Source: Dryocola sp051307055
GTDB lineage: Bacteria; Pseudomonadota; Gammaproteobacteria; Enterobacterales; Enterobacteriaceae
Length of the DNA: 64,000 nucleotides
Assembly: GCF_051307055.1 (NCBI RefSeq)
Contig: NZ_CP149994.1
Coordinates: forward strand, 4,030,001 to 4,094,000
Direction: 5' to 3'
Shown here piece by piece: positions 33,799-42,709 of the stretch (positions within the stretch are counted from its first letter, which is position 1; the number at the start of each line of letters is the position of its first letter). A program made the position numbers and the translations under genes. Under the pieces are notes generated by a model that did no database searches, was not told the origin of the DNA, and saw only the letters and a list, made by a program, of their open reading frames with translations.

Positions 33799-35034
33799 AT
33801 GAAGAAGTATGCCCTGGTCGGAACCGGTGGACGCGCCGGACTTTACATCGAAGCAATCAGCGGGAAGTGGAAGGACAATGCGCGCCTGGTCGCCTTTTGC
33901 GATACCAATCAGACACGCATGAACTATGCCAATAAGCTACTGAGCCAGGCCGGAGCGCAGACGGTATCGACCTGGAAAGCCGAAAGCTTCGGGACAATGA
34001 TCCACGAAACGCGTCCGGATATTATCATTGTGACCACCATGGATCGCACGCATGATGATTATATTGTGCAGGCGCTCCACGCGGGCTGCGATGTGATTAC
34101 CGAAAAGCCGATGACCATCGACGAACCGCGCGCCTTGCGCATTCTCGACGCTATTGAGCAAACGGGTCGCCAGGTACGCGTAGCCTTTAACTACCGGTAC
34201 GCGCCGCACCACAGCAAAATCCGTGAACTGCTGATGAATAACGCCATTGGAGAGGTCTTTTCAGTCCATTTTGAATGGCTGCTTAATACCGAACACGGCG
34301 CGGACTATTTCCGCCGCTGGCACAGGGAGAAGCGCAACAGCGGCGGCCTGCTGGTGCATAAGTCCACCCACCATTTTGACCTGATGAATTTCTGGCTGGG
34401 AAGCTATCCGCAGAGGGTCTACGCCGAAGGCGGCCTGCGTTTCTACGGAAAAGAGAATGCGGAAAAGCGCGGGATCTCGCATTTTTATCCACGAGCCCAC
34501 GGCTATGCTGCGGCGAAAGACGATCCGTTTGCCCTGCATATGGAAGAGAATGCCCAGCTTAAGGCGCTTTATCTCGACGCGGAGCATGAGGACAACTATT
34601 TCCGGGATCGCAACGTGTTCAGCGACGGCATTAACATCGAGGACACCCTGTCCGTACTGGTGAAGTATCAAAACCAGGTGCAGCTGACCTATTCCCTGAA
34701 TGCCTATCTGCCGTGGGAAGGATTAAACGTGGTCTTCAACGGCAGCCGTGGTCGGCTGGAGATGAAGCTGGTGGAAACCTCCTACGTCAACGCGGGCGGG
34801 CAGCGCGATAACGAAGGCAGCCTGGAAAGCTGCGATATTACGGTCTTCCCGATTTTTGCCGAACCGTACAAAGCTGATTTCACCGTGGGAGAAGGCGGAC
34901 ACGGCGGAGGAGATAACGCCATGCTGGCAGATTTGTTTGGCGAACCGGGTGACGATCCGCTGAAACGGGCCGCCGACCATCGGGCTGGCGCCATGTCGAT
35001 TCTGACAGGCATCGCCGGGAATATCTCTATGTAG
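33799..35034 (+). CDS. Gfo/Idh/MocA-family oxidoreductase, probably truncated by an amber stop
   Basis: NAD(P)-dependent sugar dehydrogenase-like protein of about 411 residues. It has the N-terminal Rossmann motif LVGTGGRAGLYIEAI, the family EKP motif (ITEKPMTID) and a C-terminal substrate domain with HKSTHHFDLMNFWLG. The start MKKYALVG is preferred because GAGGATGAG precedes it; ATG at 33784 is the alternative. The frame ends ILTGIAGNISM-TAG, but the next codons read QQRPVWFKEF, which fits the usual C-terminal SIxxGxPVxIxDL pattern, so about 20 residues may be missing. The substrate is unknown. E. coli lacks it at this site. Confidence 0.87.
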   Translation: MKKYALVGTGGRAGLYIEAISGKWKDNARLVAFCDTNQTRMNYANKLLSQAGAQTVSTWKAESFGTMIHETRPDIIIVTTMDRTHDDYIVQALHAGCDVITEKPMTIDEPRALRILDAIEQTGRQVRVAFNYRYAPHHSKIRELLMNNAIGEVFSVHFEWLLNTEHGADYFRRWHREKRNSGGLLVHKSTHHFDLMNFWLGSYPQRVYAEGGLRFYGKENAEKRGISHFYPRAHGYAAAKDDPFALHMEENAQLKALYLDAEHEDNYFRDRNVFSDGINIEDTLSVLVKYQNQVQLTYSLNAYLPWEGLNVVFNGSRGRLEMKLVETSYVNAGGQRDNEGSLESCDITVFPIFAEPYKADFTVGEGGHGGGDNAMLADLFGEPGDDPLKRAADHRAGAMSILTGIAGNISM

Positions 35035-35204
35035 CAGCAGCGGCCCGTATGGTTTAAAGAGTTTGAGCTGGTTACGCGGCTGAAAAATCTCGTCGGGTGA
35101 AGTTTTACCCGCCTGACCGGCAAAACGTTGCGCAACCCCGAAGATGAGCTGGGTTGTACGCTGCAAAGAGTTCTGGTCGATGATGGATGAATAAAGGCGG
35201 TGAA

Positions 35205-35272
35205 TGAAGCGGTCCGCTTACCCACCCTGCAGGCGCGATTCGCAGGGCGGATAAGCGCAGCGTCAGCCGCCG
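35205..35272. repeat. REP-like palindromes after yjcE
   Basis: CCCACCCTGCAGGCG...CGCAGGGCGGATAAGCGC and GCGTCAGCCGCCGG form partial hairpins ending right at the yjcE stop codon, a diverged member of the same repeat class. Confidence 0.6.
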
Positions 35273-35273
35273 G

Positions 35274-36920
35274 TTAATGCTTCTCGATAAGCAATGCTTC
35301 CAGCAGGTCAAGATCGTGCAGCAGCTTTTGCAGCGTCTCGTTGCTGATTTTTTGCGTGGCGCGCAGGTGGTACAGCTCAGCGCGCTCGGAGCGTAGCGCG
35401 GCAAGACGGAAGCGGCGTTCCAGATTTTCTTCCAGCTCGCTGTTTTCCACGTCGTTTCGCCCGTCCGCCCGGCGGCGCAGGTTGCCGATAACGCGCGAAC
35501 TCACCTCGGTAAGCAGCTGATCGTCAATATTTTCTTTGGTGTCTGCCGCCAGGCGCTCTTCCATTTTCTGTATCGCGACAATGGCGACTTCGGCCGTGGC
35601 GGAGCGGGCCAGACGCTCCTCTTTGCGAGCTGCGGATTTATCCGCCAGTTCGACATTTTTCAGCAGGACGGGCAGCATAATCACCCCGGCGAAGAGCGAG
35701 AACAGGATCACACCGGCGGAGAGGAATATCAGCTCATAACGCGCCGGGAACGGCGTACCATCGCCAAGCAACAGCGGAATCGACAGCACGCCAGCAAGGG
35801 TAATCGCCCCGCGCACGCCGGCAAAAGCGGCAACCGCCAGTTCACGCGTGGTGAAGGAGCCAAACTCCAGCGGATGCTTTTTCATAAAGCGCAGGCTGAG
35901 GCGCTTCATGGACCACAGCCACAGGAACCGCACGCCAATTAAGGCGACATAAATCAAAACGATATCCAGGAAGAGCATCCACAGTTCTACGTTTGGATCG
36001 GCATTCGCGGCGGTAATAGAGGTTTCCAGAATGCCCGGCAGCTGCAGGCCTAACAGCAGGAAAACCATGCCGTTGAAGACAAACTCCAGCATGGCCCAGA
36101 CGCTGTTAGCGCGCAGGCGCATGGCCAGCGGCGCGCTGCGCAGCACGCCAGAGCGGGTGATGGTCATCCCTGCGGCAACGGCCGCCAGGATGCCCGAAAC
36201 GCCAATATGTTCGGCAATCAGATAAGAAGCGAAAGGCAGCAGCAGCAGCAGCAAAGTCTGCGTCGCGGGCTCATCGCCGCTCCAGCGGCTCATCAGGCGC
36301 AGCGACTTGCCGTACAGCCAGCTCACCGCGATGCCCGCAAGCAAACCGCCGATTGCCACTTTCAGGAATTCAATCGTCGCCCCGCCGACGGTAAAGACCA
36401 TCGCGCCGACCGCTACCGCTACCGCCATTTTCAGCGATACCAGACCGGACGCGTCGTTCATTAACGCCTCGCCCTGCAAAATCCCCATGATTTTCTTCGG
36501 AATGCGCCCTTCGCCGACGATGCCGGAAAGCGCCACGGCATCGGTCGGCGACAGCACGGCCGCCAGCGCAAACGCAGGTACCAGCGGGATCCCCGGCACC
36601 ATGTAGTAAATCAGGAAGCCGATGCCCACGATGGTAACCAGCACCAGAACCAGCGCAAGGCCGATGATTTCCCTGCCGTGGTTCAAAAATTCATTGGTAG
36701 GCGTCTTCCAGCCGTCCGCAAACAGCAGCGGCGGGATAAACAGCACGAGGAATAGTTCAGGATCAAACTCAACGTGTAAGCCGAAGTGCGGCCACGCAAG
36801 CAGCGCGCCTATGGCGATTTGCATTAACGGCAGCGGGATCTGGAAAGGCAGCATGCGCGTTGCCACTCCAGATAAGGAGACCACGAGAGTCATAATGAGA
36901 ATAGTGAAGAAGATTTCCAT
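35274..36920 (-). CDS. yjcE: Predicted Na+/H+ antiporter YjcE (CPA1 family)
   Basis: A 548-residue inner-membrane cation:proton antiporter, almost the E. coli length (549). About 12 membrane helices are followed by a charged cytoplasmic tail of about 130 residues (KNVELADKSAARKEERLARS onward). CPA1 landmarks are PPLLFADGWKT, LAAVLSPTDAVALSGIVGEG and FAGVRGAITLAGVLSIP. Transport activity has not been assigned firmly in E. coli. It starts at ATG 36920 and faces the oxidoreductase gene tail to tail across a REP element. Confidence 0.95.
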   Translation of the reverse strand: MEIFFTILIMTLVVSLSGVATRMLPFQIPLPLMQIAIGALLAWPHFGLHVEFDPELFLVLFIPPLLFADGWKTPTNEFLNHGREIIGLALVLVLVTIVGIGFLIYYMVPGIPLVPAFALAAVLSPTDAVALSGIVGEGRIPKKIMGILQGEALMNDASGLVSLKMAVAVAVGAMVFTVGGATIEFLKVAIGGLLAGIAVSWLYGKSLRLMSRWSGDEPATQTLLLLLLPFASYLIAEHIGVSGILAAVAAGMTITRSGVLRSAPLAMRLRANSVWAMLEFVFNGMVFLLLGLQLPGILETSITAANADPNVELWMLFLDIVLIYVALIGVRFLWLWSMKRLSLRFMKKHPLEFGSFTTRELAVAAFAGVRGAITLAGVLSIPLLLGDGTPFPARYELIFLSAGVILFSLFAGVIMLPVLLKNVELADKSAARKEERLARSATAEVAIVAIQKMEERLAADTKENIDDQLLTEVSSRVIGNLRRRADGRNDVENSELEENLERRFRLAALRSERAELYHLRATQKISNETLQKLLHDLDLLEALLIEKH

Positions 36921-37018
36921 ACTTTCCTTAGTCGCGGTGTGTGGTGAAACCCTTTTTGCAGGCTGTTGTTCTAATAATAAAACAACTTTCTACACCGAAA
37001 TGAAACAGGAAATACCTG

Positions 37019-37057
37019 GAAAAAAATAAGATGCGGGCCGCGCAAGATCCGGCCCGC
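37019..37057 (-). terminator. Terminator of ghxP
   Basis: GCGGGCC/GGCCCGC stem (37033-37057), followed on the minus strand by ATCTTATTTTTTT, 13 bases beyond the ghxP stop. Confidence 0.8.
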
Positions 37058-37069
37058 AGAAGAAAAATC

Positions 37070-38419
37070 TTAAATTGCCCAGCCGCCCGCATAGAACACG
37101 ACCAGAGCGACAGCGATAACAACGGTGCCGACGTTCAGCCTGCGCCACTCGCCGGAAACGATGCGGCCAATCACCAGCGAGGCAAAGCCGATCATAATGC
37201 CGGTAACGATGTTGCAGGTCAGGACGATAAACACGGCGGTGATCAGGCCCGCCATGGCATCGACGAAATCAGCGAAGTCAATTTTCGCCACGTTGCTTAG
37301 CATCAGCAGACCAACGTACATCAGCGCCGGAGCGGTTGCGTACGCGGGAACCAGATATGACAACGGGGCCAGGAACAGAATCAGCAGGAACAGCACGCCA
37401 ACGGTAATAGCCGTCAGGCCTGTTTTACCGCCTGCCGCAGTACCGGCTGCGGATTCAATATAAACCGCCGCAGGAGCCGCCCCCACAAAGCCTGAGAACA
37501 CGCTGCTCAGTGAGTCGGTGGTCAGCGCTTTGCCGCCGTCGATGATTTGCCCGTCTTTATCCAGCAGGTTTGCCTGACCGGCAACCGCGCGAATAGTGCC
37601 GGTGGCGTCGAACACCGCCGTCATTACCAGCGCCAGCACGCTTGGCAGAACGACTGGGTTGAGCGCGCCCATAATATCCAGGCTGCCAATCAGCGAGTTA
37701 CCCGCATCGTCTTTTAGCGAGGGCATGGCGAAAATGCCGGAGAAGTGCACGGAAGGGTCGAAGATCAAACCGACAACGGAAATGCCGATGATAGTGAGCA
37801 GAATACCGCCCGGTACTTTCAGCTTTTCCAGACCGATAATGACCGCAAGACCAATCAGCGACATGATGACCGGGAAGCTGGCGAAATGCCCAAGCGCAAC
37901 CGGCAAACCATCAAGCGGGTTTTTAATAACCAGACCGACGCCGTTTGCGGCAATCAGCAGCAGGAACAGGCCGATGCCAATGCCCGTGCCGTGCGCAACG
38001 CCCATCGGCAGGTTGCGTAAAATCCAGCTGCGGATGCCGGTAGCGGAAATGATGGTAAACAGCACGCCCATCAGGAACACCGCGCCTAAAGCGACAGGCA
38101 CGCTAATGTGCTGGCCGAGCACCAGGCTGAACGCGGTAAAGGCGGTCAGCGAGATGGCGCAGCCGATAGCCAGCGGCAGATTCGCCCACAGGCCCATAAC
38201 CAGAGAACCCACGCCCGCCACCAGGCAGGTCGCCACAAAGACCGCCGCAGGCGGGAAGCCCGCTTTACCCAGCATGCCGGGCACAACGATGACGGAATAA
38301 ACCATCGCAAGGAAGGTGGTTAAACCGGCCACGACTTCCTGACGGACGGTACTGCCACGTGCAGATATTTTGAACCAGGCGTCAAGACCGCCGGTCGCAC
38401 GCGGTGAAGGAGTAGACAT
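37070..38419 (-). CDS. ghxP: Guanine/hypoxanthine permease GhxP (YjcD)
   Basis: Inner-membrane purine base:proton symporter of the AzgA-like NCS2 group, 449 residues as in E. coli and almost identical in sequence. Family motifs are GLTTFLAMVYSVIVVPGML at the N-terminus, MTAVFDATGTIRAVAGQANLLD, and GAAPAAVYIESAAGTAAGGKTGLTA in the substrate site. It imports guanine and hypoxanthine for salvage. Three PurR-like boxes lie upstream (38536-38695), which fits purine repression of the E. coli gene. Confidence 0.97.
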   Translation of the reverse strand: MSTPSPRATGGLDAWFKISARGSTVRQEVVAGLTTFLAMVYSVIVVPGMLGKAGFPPAAVFVATCLVAGVGSLVMGLWANLPLAIGCAISLTAFTAFSLVLGQHISVPVALGAVFLMGVLFTIISATGIRSWILRNLPMGVAHGTGIGIGLFLLLIAANGVGLVIKNPLDGLPVALGHFASFPVIMSLIGLAVIIGLEKLKVPGGILLTIIGISVVGLIFDPSVHFSGIFAMPSLKDDAGNSLIGSLDIMGALNPVVLPSVLALVMTAVFDATGTIRAVAGQANLLDKDGQIIDGGKALTTDSLSSVFSGFVGAAPAAVYIESAAGTAAGGKTGLTAITVGVLFLLILFLAPLSYLVPAYATAPALMYVGLLMLSNVAKIDFADFVDAMAGLITAVFIVLTCNIVTGIMIGFASLVIGRIVSGEWRRLNVGTVVIAVALVVFYAGGWAI

Positions 38420-38535
38420 AGTGAAAAATCCCCTGAGATTTTTATGATTACGTTATTACACCCGGTGGACATCCCGCTGCCGATTAAACGTCTTATCCCT
38501 GTGCTGAGATTGCGACAAAAAAGGGCGTCGCAAAA

Positions 38536-38551
38536 AAGCAAACGTTTAACT
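38536..38551. promoter_or_regulatory. PurR-like operator 1 upstream of ghxP
   Basis: AAGCAAACGTTTAACT matches the PurR consensus ANGCAANCGNTTNCNT at all but one fixed position, 117 bases before the ghxP start. Confidence 0.6.
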
Positions 38552-38580
38552 CCGCGTGTAAAAACTGTGCGTCAAAATGA

Positions 38581-38596
38581 AGGCAAACGATTATCC
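38581..38596. promoter_or_regulatory. PurR-like operator 2 upstream of ghxP
   Basis: AGGCAAACGATTATCC carries the GCAAACG-ATT core of a PurR box with two mismatches in the outer half. Confidence 0.4.
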
Positions 38597-38679
38597 GGCC
38601 TTCTGAAGGGCTTTTTCAACCAAACTTTGCCGCTTTTTGCCGAAAACCACGCTGGCTGATGAAATAATCACCGCGCCAT

Positions 38680-38695
38680 GCGCAAACGTTATCGT
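38680..38695. promoter_or_regulatory. PurR-like operator 3 upstream of ghxP
   Basis: GCGCAAACGTTATCGT has the GCAAACGTT core with two mismatches. It also lies just past the glutathione transferase 3' end. Confidence 0.4.
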
Positions 38696-38769
38696 TAATG
38701 CGCAATTTCGCAACAATGCTGCAAAATGCCGGTAATGCAACTTGCTAACTCATACGATCTTTGGATGGA

Positions 38770-39438
38770 TTAGCCACCGGGAATGTCGAATGGCCCGCCC
38801 TGTTGGATCGCTCTTTGCCAGGCCGGGCGCATTTGCGCATTTTTCATCCACCTCTGGAGATTTGGCAGGTCGTTAACACCGCCGCGTGCGAGCAAAGCAA
38901 TCAGCGGGAAGCTCATCTGAATATCCGCTGCGCTAAACGCCTGCCCGGCAAACCAGGGCGTTTTGCCAAGATGATCTTCGATAAATCGCGCGTGGGTGGC
39001 CAGCTGTTTACTGAGATAGGCTTTCTGCACGCCCTGCCCTAAAGCTTTGCCAACGGGTCGCAGCAGCCAGGGCACCGGCGCTTTGCCCAGCCGGCCAAAT
39101 ACCAGCTTCATCATCAACAGCGGCATCAGCGACCCTTCGGCATAGTGCAGCCAGAAACGGTACTGAAGCTTATCCTGCGCGGCTATCGGCTTTAAACGGC
39201 TTTCGGTATCGTAAGTTTCCTGCAGGTACTCAAGGATTGCGCCAGATTCAGCGATGATATTGCCGTTATCTTCCAGCACGGGGGATTTGCCTAACGGATG
39301 CACTTTTTTAAGCGCTGCAGGCGCCAGCATGGTGGGTTCGCGCTGGTAGCGTACGATCTGATAGGGCAGCTCAAGCTCTTCAAGCATCCACAGCACGCGC
39401 TGGGAACGGGAGTTGTTCAGGTGATGAACGATAATCAT
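38770..39438 (-). CDS. Glutathione S-transferase family protein
   Basis: A 222-residue cytosolic GST. The N-terminal thioredoxin-like domain begins MIIVHHLNNSRSQRVLWMLEELELPY, with the likely catalytic Ser in NNSRSQR and the glutathione-binding GKSPVLEDNGNIIAESGAILEYL. The C-terminal all-helical domain includes KTPWFAGQAFSAADIQMSFP. The substrate is unknown. It sits between ghxP and soxR, a place where other enterobacteria, but not E. coli K-12, carry a GST; redox-stress use is plausible from the neighbourhood only. Confidence 0.9.
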   Translation of the reverse strand: MIIVHHLNNSRSQRVLWMLEELELPYQIVRYQREPTMLAPAALKKVHPLGKSPVLEDNGNIIAESGAILEYLQETYDTESRLKPIAAQDKLQYRFWLHYAEGSLMPLLMMKLVFGRLGKAPVPWLLRPVGKALGQGVQKAYLSKQLATHARFIEDHLGKTPWFAGQAFSAADIQMSFPLIALLARGGVNDLPNLQRWMKNAQMRPAWQRAIQQGGPFDIPGG

Positions 39439-39566
39439 GGGCTAACCTTTTGTTTTTGCAGACAGGTTAACTATAGATAGCACAGGCTGGACTGAGAGAA
39501 AAACAATTGCTCAAAAAAGATACAGTTTTAGTTGAAAGCTATAAAACCGGATCTACACTTAAGGTG

Positions 39567-39710
39567 TCAGCGCAATCCGGAACCTCCTGAGAATCTGTAA
39601 TTGAGGGACGCTGATGTCGGGGGAAACCCTCCTTGCGAAAAGCGGGATAGAGCGAAAGACAAAGACCGGGAACAAACTAAAGCGCCGAAGTCGGGCGCTT
39701 TAGTTTTTTA
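39567..39710 (+). ncRNA. ryjA: RyjA-like small RNA antisense to the soxR 3' end
   Basis: A promoter TTGAAA (39532-39537), 16-base spacer, TACACT (39554-39559) would start RNA near 39567. The transcript would run through internal hairpins (GGGGGAAACCCTCC) to an intrinsic terminator CTAAAGCGCC/GGGCGCTTTAG plus TTTTTT at 39674-39709. At about 144 nt, ending across the soxR stop on the opposite strand, it matches the position and size of E. coli RyjA. The function is unknown. The terminator may also serve soxR. Confidence 0.6.
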
Positions 39711-40163
39711 CTCTTCCAGCAGGCGGGCGCCGGTTCCCTCTTCGCCCAGCCTGTCGCCAGGGTTACGCAACGGGCAATCCGCACCGGACAGACAACCGCA
39801 GCCGATGCAGCCATCCAGCTCATCTCTTAATGCCGTCAGCGTATGAATGCGCCGGTCCAGCTCCTCACGCCAGAGCGATGAGAGCCTTTTCCAGTCGTTT
39901 TTATTGATGGATTGTCCGTTCGGCAGCACGCCAAACGCATCGCCAATGGTTGCCAGAGGAATACCGATACGCTGCGCTATCTTGATGATGGCGACCGTTC
40001 GCAGCACGTCACGCGTATAGCGCCGCTGGTTGCCGCTATTACGCACGCTTTTTATTAAGCCCTTACTTTCGTAAAAATGCAGCGCCGAAACCGCCACGCC
40101 GCTGCGCTTCGCCACCTCGCCCGGAGAGAGTAAGGTTTTAAATCGGGGTGTTTTCTTTTCCAA
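39708..40163 (-). CDS. soxR: Redox-sensing transcriptional activator SoxR
   Basis: MerR-family dimeric activator that senses redox-cycling agents through a 2Fe-2S cluster and turns on soxS. The 151-residue protein (E. coli 154) has an N-terminal winged helix (SPGEVAKRSGVAVSALHFYESKGLI) and the cluster cysteines 119, 122, 124 and 130 (CIGCGCLSGADC). The conserved first residues EKKTPR follow TTG, not ATG; no in-frame ATG lies upstream, and GAGG sits about 12 bases before it. It diverges from soxS over the shared SoxR operator. Confidence 0.97.
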   Translation of the reverse strand: MEKKTPRFKTLLSPGEVAKRSGVAVSALHFYESKGLIKSVRNSGNQRRYTRDVLRTVAIIKIAQRIGIPLATIGDAFGVLPNGQSINKNDWKRLSSLWREELDRRIHTLTALRDELDGCIGCGCLSGADCPLRNPGDRLGEEGTGARLLEE

Positions 40164-40170
40164 AATGCTC

Positions 40171-40201
40171 TTTACCTCAAGTTAACTTGAGGAATTATAC
40201 T
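40171..40201 (+). promoter_or_regulatory. soxS promoter with SoxR operator
   Basis: The perfect palindrome CCTCAAGTTAACTTGAGG (40175-40192) lies between -35 TTTACC (40171-40176) and -10 TATACT (40196-40201). The 19-base spacer is the over-long spacing characteristic of SoxR-activated promoters. The same site autoregulates soxR. Confidence 0.95.
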
Positions 40202-40249
40202 CTCCGGCAACAAAACCTGCTAATCGAATACGTTGAGTAAGGACAGCCC

Positions 40250-40573
40250 ATGGCACACCAGGACATCATTTATACGTTGACTGAATGGATTGATGAGCAC
40301 ATCGACCAGCCGCTGAATATTGACGTGGTGGCGAAAAAGTCTGGTTATTCAAAATGGTATCTGCAAAGAATGTTCCGCACCGTAATGCGCCAGACGCTGG
40401 GTGAATACATTCGTCAGCGTCGGCTGTTGCTCGCGGCTAAAGAGCTGCGCGCTACCCGCCGCCCTATTTTTGATATCGCGATGGATTACGGCTACGTGTC
40501 GCAACAAACGTTTTCCCGGGTATTCCGCCGCGAGTTTGACCGCACGCCGACCGACTACCGCCATCACGCCTGA
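40250..40573 (+). CDS. soxS: Superoxide-response activator SoxS
   Basis: A 107-residue AraC/XylS-family protein made only of the DNA-binding domain with two helix-turn-helices (NIDVVAKKSGYSKWYLQRMF and PIFDIAMDYGYVSQQTFSRVFRREF). It binds soxboxes as a monomer and activates sod, zwf, fpr and similar genes. Length and sequence are as in E. coli. It is transcribed from the SoxR-controlled promoter 49-79 bases upstream and ends tail to tail with pdeC. Confidence 0.98.
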   Translation: MAHQDIIYTLTEWIDEHIDQPLNIDVVAKKSGYSKWYLQRMFRTVMRQTLGEYIRQRRLLLAAKELRATRRPIFDIAMDYGYVSQQTFSRVFRREFDRTPTDYRHHA

Positions 40574-40574
40574 G

Positions 40575-42173
40575 CTAACCGGCAAATACGATGTCGTTAC
40601 CGCCGCCTGGTCGATACAGCCAGGCGATAAACTCCTGCGGCGGTAAGGCTTTTGCGAAGTACCAGCCCTGGCAGTATTGCACGCCGCGCGCCTGAAGCCA
40701 GGCGACCTGCTCCCGGGTCTCTACCCCTTCGGCGACGGTCTTAAGGTTCAGGCTGCGCGCCATTTCAATAATATGTTCAGCGATGAGATAACAGGCCCGA
40801 TCGGTGGTGAGATTATCGATAAAGGATTTATCTAATTTAAGAATATCCACATTCAGGAACCGCAGGTTGTGCAAATTAGCATAACCGGTGCCGAAGTCAT
40901 CAATAGCGATTTCAAAACCCGCCTGGCGGAAAGCCTGAATAACCGGGCGGGTTTTCGGTACATCAATAAAACCTCTTTCTGTCACTTCGACTTTTATTTG
41001 ATCGGCATTGACCGCGTGTTTTTTAATTTTTTCTGCAAGCATTGCCACGAGTCGGGGACAATGGAAATCGGTCGGCGATAAATTAATGGAAATATAAAGA
41101 TCGGGATGATCTGCCAAAAATCCGCCAAAATCATTAAAGACCGCGTTAATCACATAATCGGAGATTTTCTGAATCAGACCTTCGGCTTCAGCGAGCGGAA
41201 TGAAGCTGCCGGGGCTAATCCACTGGCCGCTATAGTTTACCCAACGAAGCAGCGCTTCGGCGCCTACACACCTTCCGCTCTGGATATCAATAATCGGCTG
41301 GTAATGTAATTTTAACTGGTTCTTTTCAAGGGCGCGCAGCAGCATGCGTCGTGGTGAATTCAACTGCTGACGGGAGCGAGACCACATCAGCAGTATAATG
41401 ATGCTGCAGATAATCCCTAACGGTACGGTAAGCGTCAGCTGATGATACCACTCTTTATTAAAGCGCTCTTCCGAGGTAGAGACAATAACAGCAATTGGCC
41501 TGCGCTGTGATTTCAGGATTGTATAAACCCGATCTTCATCAGTAAAATAATTATCGTCTTCCGTAATAAAATCGTGCAGGCGCCTGGTATTAAGCTGCTC
41601 GCTTAGCGAAAAAAACGCTTTCGTTACAGTATCATATGCGCCATAAGCCAGACTATGGTCAGCTGTCATCACATCGGCATATGTGCGAGGGTTTACCACC
41701 ACAACAATATTGCCCTGCTGCATGTACGTCATTTTATGACCGATATAAAAAGGCGTATCCAGGTAATAGTATATTGAAATATCAGGTTGCCGGGTGTAAC
41801 TGGCTACGGGTGCTGAAAAGGGAACGGAAGGTTTATAAACCGTGGAGCACATAAATTGATTTCCACGGGCATAGATCAGATCTTCGACATACAGTTTACT
41901 GCGTGCGATATCCAGTAATTTCAGCATATGTTCAGGGCTACAGAGCGGGCCCGTATACCGCTGCGCTTCATGCTGTGCCGCGTCAACGTGCTGAATGACG
42001 ATCTCTGTCTTTTCGATCACTAATTGCGCAAAAGAGCGAAGATGCTGCTGCGTCTCGCTGGAGGCGCGAACATGAGCAAAATATACCGCTAACAGGATGG
42101 GCAAACATACCGTCAGCATAAAACCAGAAGTACGTAAAATACGCAGATAAATCCGTTCTGTCATGGTAGTCAC
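40575..42173 (-). CDS. pdeC: Cyclic-di-GMP phosphodiesterase PdeC (YjcC)
   Basis: A 532-residue membrane enzyme. TM1 (FMLTVCLPILLAVYF) is followed by a periplasmic CSS-motif domain with CSPEH and MCSTVY, TM2 near 245-265 (PLGIICSIIILLMW), and a cytoplasmic EAL domain (about 280-520) with GAEALLRW, NLSPTDFHC, EVTERGF and DDFGTGYANL. In E. coli the CSS cysteines form a disulfide that restrains activity, and reduction triggers proteolysis into an active form. Position next to soxRS fits a redox link. Catalytic residues appear intact. Confidence 0.96.
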   Translation of the reverse strand: MTTMTERIYLRILRTSGFMLTVCLPILLAVYFAHVRASSETQQHLRSFAQLVIEKTEIVIQHVDAAQHEAQRYTGPLCSPEHMLKLLDIARSKLYVEDLIYARGNQFMCSTVYKPSVPFSAPVASYTRQPDISIYYYLDTPFYIGHKMTYMQQGNIVVVVNPRTYADVMTADHSLAYGAYDTVTKAFFSLSEQLNTRRLHDFITEDDNYFTDEDRVYTILKSQRRPIAVIVSTSEERFNKEWYHQLTLTVPLGIICSIIILLMWSRSRQQLNSPRRMLLRALEKNQLKLHYQPIIDIQSGRCVGAEALLRWVNYSGQWISPGSFIPLAEAEGLIQKISDYVINAVFNDFGGFLADHPDLYISINLSPTDFHCPRLVAMLAEKIKKHAVNADQIKVEVTERGFIDVPKTRPVIQAFRQAGFEIAIDDFGTGYANLHNLRFLNVDILKLDKSFIDNLTTDRACYLIAEHIIEMARSLNLKTVAEGVETREQVAWLQARGVQYCQGWYFAKALPPQEFIAWLYRPGGGNDIVFAG

Positions 42174-42709
42174 ATGTCCCTGATATTACCGCCCGTTGTC
42201 GTTTAACTGGAACAAACCTGCAAGCCGCCGGTTACGTTGCATGAATAATCATACATTAGCAATAGTCTTTTTATTCTTAACGGCAAAGCATAGATGAAAA
42301 TAAAAAAAGCTGGAAAAAAAACCAGCGGTTCATGACGCCATATTTAATATGGCAGTGGAGATATGTTTATTATCTTAATTTAAATAGCAGAGAATAATTC
42401 GTTAAGTAAAATCGCGGCGCGCATAAACATTAACAACGGCAAGGCTGAAAAGTGACGCCTCCTGACGCAACGCGCACTTCTGCTCTCTTGCGAGCCATCC
42501 CAGGGGCGGGGAAATGCGCAAAAAACGGACCGCGCATCTGGCGATTAAAAAGACAACTGTGATAAACTTCACAAACTTTATGCAACAAAGATTTTTTTAC
42601 ATTTTTGTAAACACTTATCTTCCCGGCGGCTTCCGCATCGTCGCTTGTCGCACCTGTTTTTTGTAGCGAGCCGTTATGCCTGATAAGTTGCCTTAAGAGG
42701 AATGGTTTC
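42174..42709. other. pdeC-yjcB intergenic region, no gene supported
   Basis: 536 bases, AT-rich between 42240 and 42610. A small GCTGG-A8-CCAGC hairpin lies at 42309-42327. A minus-strand frame at 42430-42786 overlaps the yjcB start and has no family resemblance. The promoters of both neighbours must lie here, but I cannot place them. Confidence 0.5.
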
